Source of the DNA: Lingula anatina
Lineage: Eukaryota > Brachiopoda > Lingulata > Lingulida > Lingulidae
Direction: 5' to 3'
DNA length: 64,000 nt
NCBI RefSeq assembly: GCF_001039355.2
Contig: NW_019774903.1
Span: forward strand, 443,489-507,488
Made by a program: the position numbers and the translations under genes. The notes under the pieces are model-generated. The model was given only the letters and a program-made list of their open reading frames with translations, ran no database searches and was not told the DNA's origin. This document shows, piece by piece, positions 60,267 through 64,000 of this stretch; the stretch's first letter is position 1; every line of letters starts with the position of its first letter.

Positions 60267-60850
60267 AACCCCTAGAGTCTTACGAGAATGAAATAATTAT
60301 CACATTTTTCAATTTTTAGAAACAGTTACACAACCTCGGTCTTGCCTTGTCCTTACTTCGTTGTCAGTCACGCGCTCCCCGATATTCGGTGTTGTCAATG
60401 GAATTTGTATTCCTTGTTACCTTTTACAATAAAAAGCTGAAAAGTATATAAATATTTAACCCAGGACTGGTAAGTATAGTCCTAACGTTAATTCAGCACA
60501 GAGTATAAACGTGATTAAAAATCGGCAGCAATGCTGCTTATGCCAACCTCTAACCCTTGTGTAAACGAGTTTGTAAAAAGATAATACAAGAAAAGCCAAA
60601 TACAAATTTAACCGCAGTATTTTACAAAACAAATTCCAAGAACAAAAGCACAGTGAATCACATAATATTTCATTTTATGAGAATTTATCAAAATAATTCA
60701 GAAAAATTCAAACAAGCAAGATAAAAATTCACTGAAATTTTGTTTGAATGGTTTATCTTGATTGACCTCGTAAAGTGCCTCTTTATCACAAATTGACACG
60801 ACCTTGAAATGTGTAAATGTGACTAGCAGTGGGTCGACTGAGGACAGATT
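60267..60850. promoter_or_regulatory. Shared COX10/RPP21 intergenic promoter region
   Basis: 584 bases separate the two divergent start codons. The part next to COX10 has a small CpG-containing patch (CACGCGCTCCCCGATATTCG near 60369); the rest is AT-rich. No TATA box can be assigned with confidence. Head-to-head spacing of this size is typical of bidirectional promoters. Confidence 0.55.
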
Positions 60851-60922
60851 ATGGGCCAAGACAAGAAGGGGGGCAGTTTGCCCAATAAAGATGCATTCCA
60901 GAGAATGAACTTTTTGTATCAG
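60851..60922 (+). CDS. RPP21: RPP21 exon 1
   Basis: 24 codons from ATG (MGQDKKGGSLPNKDAFQRMN then FLYQ), donor CAG|GTAAAT, phase 0. Confidence 0.9.
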
Positions 60923-63679
60923 GTAAATGATGTTTCGGTTTCCACTCTTCCTTTAGGGGTGCGCTTCCACAGCGGAATGAAGCAAAAACCCGTCGTTGTG
61001 CTCTGTACAAGCAAAGATTCTGTCACAAGTTACTGGTAGGTATATCAGAAAAATTTCCAAACTGATCAGAAAATTAAAATACTTATATTATCTGAAAGGT
61101 AATGCAAAAACCGGATGAAATCATTTGGAATTCTTTAAATATTCCTACAAGCAACAAAGATATTGAAGTTTTTTAACTGCAAAAATCCACCAAAAGTGTC
61201 CACACTTCTCAGCTCAAAACCTGTGCCCACTGACCAGCAGTGATCACTCAGGCGCAGCAGAGCATCCTGTGTGTCTTTGTGTGCTCAGCCTATTGTCTGG
61301 CTCACATAGCCTGTGACTAATCAGGGCAAAGCTATTTCCCTGTGGTAATTTTCACATCATGTAATATTGCGCATTAAATTAACTATACTTCGCAACCTTC
61401 AAATTTCATGATTTTTCTACATAATATAGCAAATTTAATAAACTTTGCTCGATATAAATTTCAAAAAGGTGAAACCAGCATTTACCTGAAATTTTTTAGC
61501 ATTTTGTAGAGGCAAAACTTCAAACAAGGAGAACCGAAACTTGTCAAAGACTGCAACATGGGAAGATCACGTGACCGGATTTAACTCTTTGATTTACAAC
61601 TTATTTAGTTAATGGCTTGTATTTGTTTTTTTACGCGGCGCTAAAAGAGAGATTTAAAAAAAGGGGTTCCATAGGCGAACTGTCAGCAGGCCGACTTCAG
61701 TTTTACACTTCACTGCCCCTGGACAGTTACGACTGTAGCGCCCCTAGCGGATTGTGATATACCTACACAAGTTCACGTTTAAATGTTCCAAAAGTCCATA
61801 GTTTATTGCCATGGCCCATTTGTGTACTTTTTGTAGTTCCACATTTTAATTGTCCATAAATTTTCATCCGCGGTTTTTACAGCTATTTTGGCCAAAGAAA
61901 TGTTGACAGAAGCGACAACACTCTACTTTCTCAGGTGCGAGGTTTGTAAAGTGACCATTTGTGGATTTTTGTTATTAGTCGGGTTTCGTCTGATGTCTTA
62001 AGTTTATTCCAGTATCTTAAGACTTCCTTAAATTGATCAGTTAAGTTTGAGGTCCAATCCATCTCCCCTCTTACTGCAGTGTTTGTAGTGTGTTTACGCA
62101 CTCCGAGAAAGAATTTTCCAGCTCTAGCTTGTAACTAGTCTAGCTTAGGAAAGGACGATAAACCCCAAACAGCGCTCCCATACATAACAGGTTCAATCTA
62201 TGCCTTGTATAACTTTTTGTACACCTCAAAGCACATACCACCAACGAAAAAGTACTTTGACTGTAGGGTAAATAACGCTCTGCTTGCGGACATCATTAGC
62301 TCTGATACCTTTCAGCAGCGTCAACAACAATGTTCCCACAATTAAAAGTTTCTCCGGTACATTGAGCTGTCTTTGTTCGGAAGTGTACAACTTGTGTTTT
62401 GTCTTGGTTTACCGAAATTCGCCATTTTCCTCACCATAGATGCAAAATATGTAGTAGTGCTAATGCATGGCTTTTCAGATTTCATGCCAAAAAGACGTGC
62501 ATGGCTTTGGTAATCTTGGTTTGTCTCATTGCTCAAGCACTGATTTTTGCACCCCATGTTATATTTCAGGCAGCACACCATGCATTAGCCTCCAACCCAG
62601 ACAATGTGGAGATGGTGCGCTTTTACACTCATTCTCTGAAGAATATAGCAAAGAGGAAAGTGCTAAGATTGTAAGTGGGAATTTAAATTATAAGAAATTG
62701 TATTTGCACAGATATTTTCTGCTTACTTTGTATGTTTTATCTCAATCATGGACAGAACTAGAGGACAAATGAGTCTGTCAAACTTATTATTGTTTATTAA
62801 AGTTATTATTATAATTTATTTATGATATTTTTATTATATAAAGATGAGTTGTTATTATTATTTGATAAGAGACCCCAGCCTGAAGAGGACCATGTGTAAG
62901 AGATGTTCAATGCTGTTAGTGCCTGGAGTCTCAGCCACAGTGAGAGTGAGAGGTAGGCATTCCTGGCATATACCATCTCAATATTACATCAACTGATAGA
63001 TACTCTTTTTGATAGGTGATGGTAATTGAAATGTAATTGTCTCAATCCATGCGACACAGCTTCTGCAATGTTACATTTGGAAGTTTTTTAAAATATGGAT
63101 TATAAAGGGATGCATACATTTATTTTTAAAAATATTTTGTGATAATGATTAAACTTTTTTAACCTTGGTAACTTACTAAGCAATTCAAGTACTCACAATT
63201 TTATCAAAATTACTTTTAAGTATTAAAATTATATATAACTATTAAAATAGGATAACATTATATATCCATTTTGTTATTGGTTTAAAAGCATGATGAATTC
63301 AATTACTGTGGAATAATGCACATATCTTTACATAGGAAAGGGGCTGAAGAGAGTCATTGTCAAGTGTGTGGAGTGCAAGCTGTTGAAGAGGTTTCCTCTT
63401 AAGGAGGGCTATAAACTTTGGTGTGAGCAACCAGAGGCTTGGATAGACCAAGACAGTGCAAAAACTCCACAGGAAAGAACATTTACAGCAAGGCCAGGGC
63501 AAGAACCTGCCAAAAAATTGCAGGAAGAAAAACTTGTCCAAGCACAGGGACCTATAGAAACACAAACACTATTACCTCAGTTGGATGAGACCAATAAAAG
63601 GCAAAATGATACAAATAGGGATGGTGAGAATGGTAGGACTAATGTGGAAAGAGGACAGGGAGATGTAGGTGAAAGTTAG
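60851..63679 (+). CDS. RPP21: RPP21, ribonuclease P/MRP protein subunit p21 (Rpr2/Snm1 family), four exons
   Basis: Exons 60851-60922, 62570-62670, 62870-62952 and 63336-63679 join in phase to 199 residues (human 154). It is a zinc-binding protein subunit of nuclear RNase P, which trims the 5' leader of tRNA precursors. The start DAFQRMNFLYQAAHHALAS matches human DREAFQRLNFLYQAAHCVLA. IAKRKVLRLDPSLKRTMCKR matches human IAKRLVLRRDPSVKRTLCRG, and LLVPGVSATVRVR matches LLVPGLTCTQRQR. The zinc ligands are the two Cys pairs CKRC and CVEC. The extra length is a hydrophilic Gln/Glu/Asn/Gly-rich C-terminal tail from about residue 120. It is divergent from COX10. Confidence 0.93.
61036..61765. mobile_element. 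Possible short-TIR element (12-bp ends)
   Basis: GTAGGTATATCA at 61036-61047 is repeated as its exact reverse complement at 61754-61765. A TAGGGGCGCTA motif of the sort often found in small transposons lies just inside the right end. No target duplication is visible and the match may be coincidental. Confidence 0.3.
61900..62450 (-). mobile_element. Non-LTR retrotransposon (LINE) fragment, C-terminal end of reverse transcriptase, decayed
   Basis: On the minus strand, broken frames read KWRISVNQDKTQVVHFRTKT, then after a stop and frameshift YGSAVWGL, KFFLGVRKHTTNTAVRGEMD and YWNKLKTSDETRLITKIHKW. The succession KW..VN..KT..VHF, Y.S.VWG, LGVRK.T.N.AV.GEM.W and W..L is the usual end of LINE reverse-transcriptase ORFs. 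Several stops and frameshifts are present, so it is inactive. It is antisense to RPP21. Confidence 0.8.
62570..62670 (+). CDS. RPP21: RPP21 exon 2
   Basis: Begins AAHHALASNPDNVEMVRFY after ATTTCAG and ends VLRL at GATT|GTAAGT. The helix-forming FLYQAAH segment is split between exons 1 and 2. Confidence 0.92.
62870..62952 (+). CDS. RPP21: RPP21 exon 3 (first zinc-ligand pair)
   Basis: Reads DPSLKRTMCKRCSMLLVPGV and then SATVRVR. It is too short to stand out as an ORF and was found from splice phase and family motif. Donor AGAG|GTAGGC. Confidence 0.92.
62953..63335. other. RPP21 intron 3
   Basis: AT-rich; nothing else seen. Confidence 0.8.
63336..63679 (+). CDS. RPP21: RPP21 exon 4 (second zinc-ligand pair, C-terminal tail)
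   Basis: Opens GKGLKRVIVKCVECKLLKRF after TACATAG, with the second Cys pair CVEC. A hydrophilic tail rich in Gln, Glu, Asn and Arg runs to the stop. Confidence 0.92.
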
Positions 63680-63740
63680 CACAACTGGCAGCTTCACTAG
63701 TGTTTTTTTTCTCCCTTTTGTGTTCGTCTTATGTTTGCCT

Positions 63741-63821
63741 TTATTTGCCTTTAATCAGTTCAACATGATGAGCTTCAAGTCACTATCAGCTAATGATGTT
63801 GAACTGATTAAAGGCAAATAA
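63741..63821. repeat. Perfect 26-bp inverted repeat (hairpin) 62 bases after the RPP21 stop
   Basis: The 26 bases 63741-63766 (TTATTTGCCTTTAATCAGTT...) are exactly reverse complemented at 63796-63821, with a 29-base loop. Pairing partly continues inward. In RPP21 RNA this would make a long stem in the 3' UTR; alternatively it is a tiny foldback insertion. Confidence 0.85.
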
Positions 63822-64000
63822 TGAACTTTACAGAGAATGAAATGGTTTCATAATGAGACCTATTGCCACTTTGTTTAATAACTTACTGTAATGGAAATTC
63901 CTGGCAATTGTATATTGGTGTAAGGATGTTTATTCAGCAACTTAAAAGTGTCATTTAAGTCAGTTTCACATCACAATGTTTATATAAGAAAATAACAAAT
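63822..64000. other. 3' flank / probable RPP21 3' UTR
   Basis: Short AT-rich stretch with no AATAAA seen before the window ends. Confidence 0.5.

Larger units (their letters stand above)
60923..62569. other. RPP21 intron 1
   Basis: 1.6-kb intron that holds a decayed LINE reverse-transcriptase fragment on the minus strand at about 61900-62450, and a pair of 12-bp inverted motifs at 61036 and 61754. Confidence 0.8.

Noticed and set aside
62399-62772. Overlapping plus-strand frames of 91 and 101 codons across RPP21 exon 2
   Set aside because: The 91-codon frame contains the true exon 2 but extends into intron; the other is out of frame with RPP21.
1-64000. tRNA, rRNA or other structured RNA genes
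   Set aside because: No sequence with both tRNA A- and B-box consensus or rRNA-like blocks was noticed; a covariance-model search would be needed to exclude small RNAs.

Overview
The window is nuclear DNA from an animal, most likely a non-vertebrate, probably marine, metazoan. It is AT-rich, the genes have GT-AG introns of about 0.2 to 5 kb, and it carries a decayed LINE, small foldback elements and many microsatellites. The recognisable genes are TNRC18/BAHCC1 (winged eye), COX10, RPP21 and an SDR9C dehydrogenase. I cannot assign a phylum from sequence alone. All exon boundaries were placed by eye from splice signals, reading phase and remembered family motifs; no database was searched.

Layout. 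(1) 1-23.1 kb, minus strand: the first six coding exons of a TNRC18/BAHCC1-type chromatin protein, starting at 23115 and running off the left edge. Exons 1 to 5 all end in the same phase. Introns hold a foldback element (8.6-9.0 kb) and a 68-bp tandem duplication (15.5 kb). (2) 23.1-45.0 kb: about 22 kb without a convincing gene, apart from a possible alternative first exon for the chromatin gene at 24150-24201 and some motif-rich possible regulatory stretches. (3) 45.0-54.2 kb: a membrane-anchored SDR9C dehydrogenase (five exons, plus) followed by two head-to-head, single-coding-exon, membrane-anchored GST-fold genes. Between the GST genes lies a broken copy of the SDR terminal exon with its 3' flank, so this is an old local duplication that was partly inverted. 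The last 174 bp of homology between the GST genes is far more similar than the rest, which suggests gene conversion. (4) 54.4-55.7 kb: two terminal-inverted-repeat elements. (5) 56.6-60.3 kb, minus: COX10, a six-exon haem O synthase gene. One 71-bp exon appears twice in a 176-bp repeat separated by the only N in the window, probably an assembly artefact. (6) 60.9-63.7 kb, plus: RPP21, a subunit of RNase P, head to head with COX10 across 584 bp. Its first intron holds the remains of a non-LTR reverse transcriptase.

How the genes relate. COX10 and RPP21 are housekeeping genes that may share a bidirectional promoter. The SDR and the GST pair form a small cluster of predicted membrane-anchored enzymes, possibly for lipid, steroid or retinoid metabolism or detoxification; the substrates cannot be read from the sequence. 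I found no CRISPR array, operon or clearly new multi-gene system. The best candidate for something undescribed is the rearranged SDR/GST cluster.
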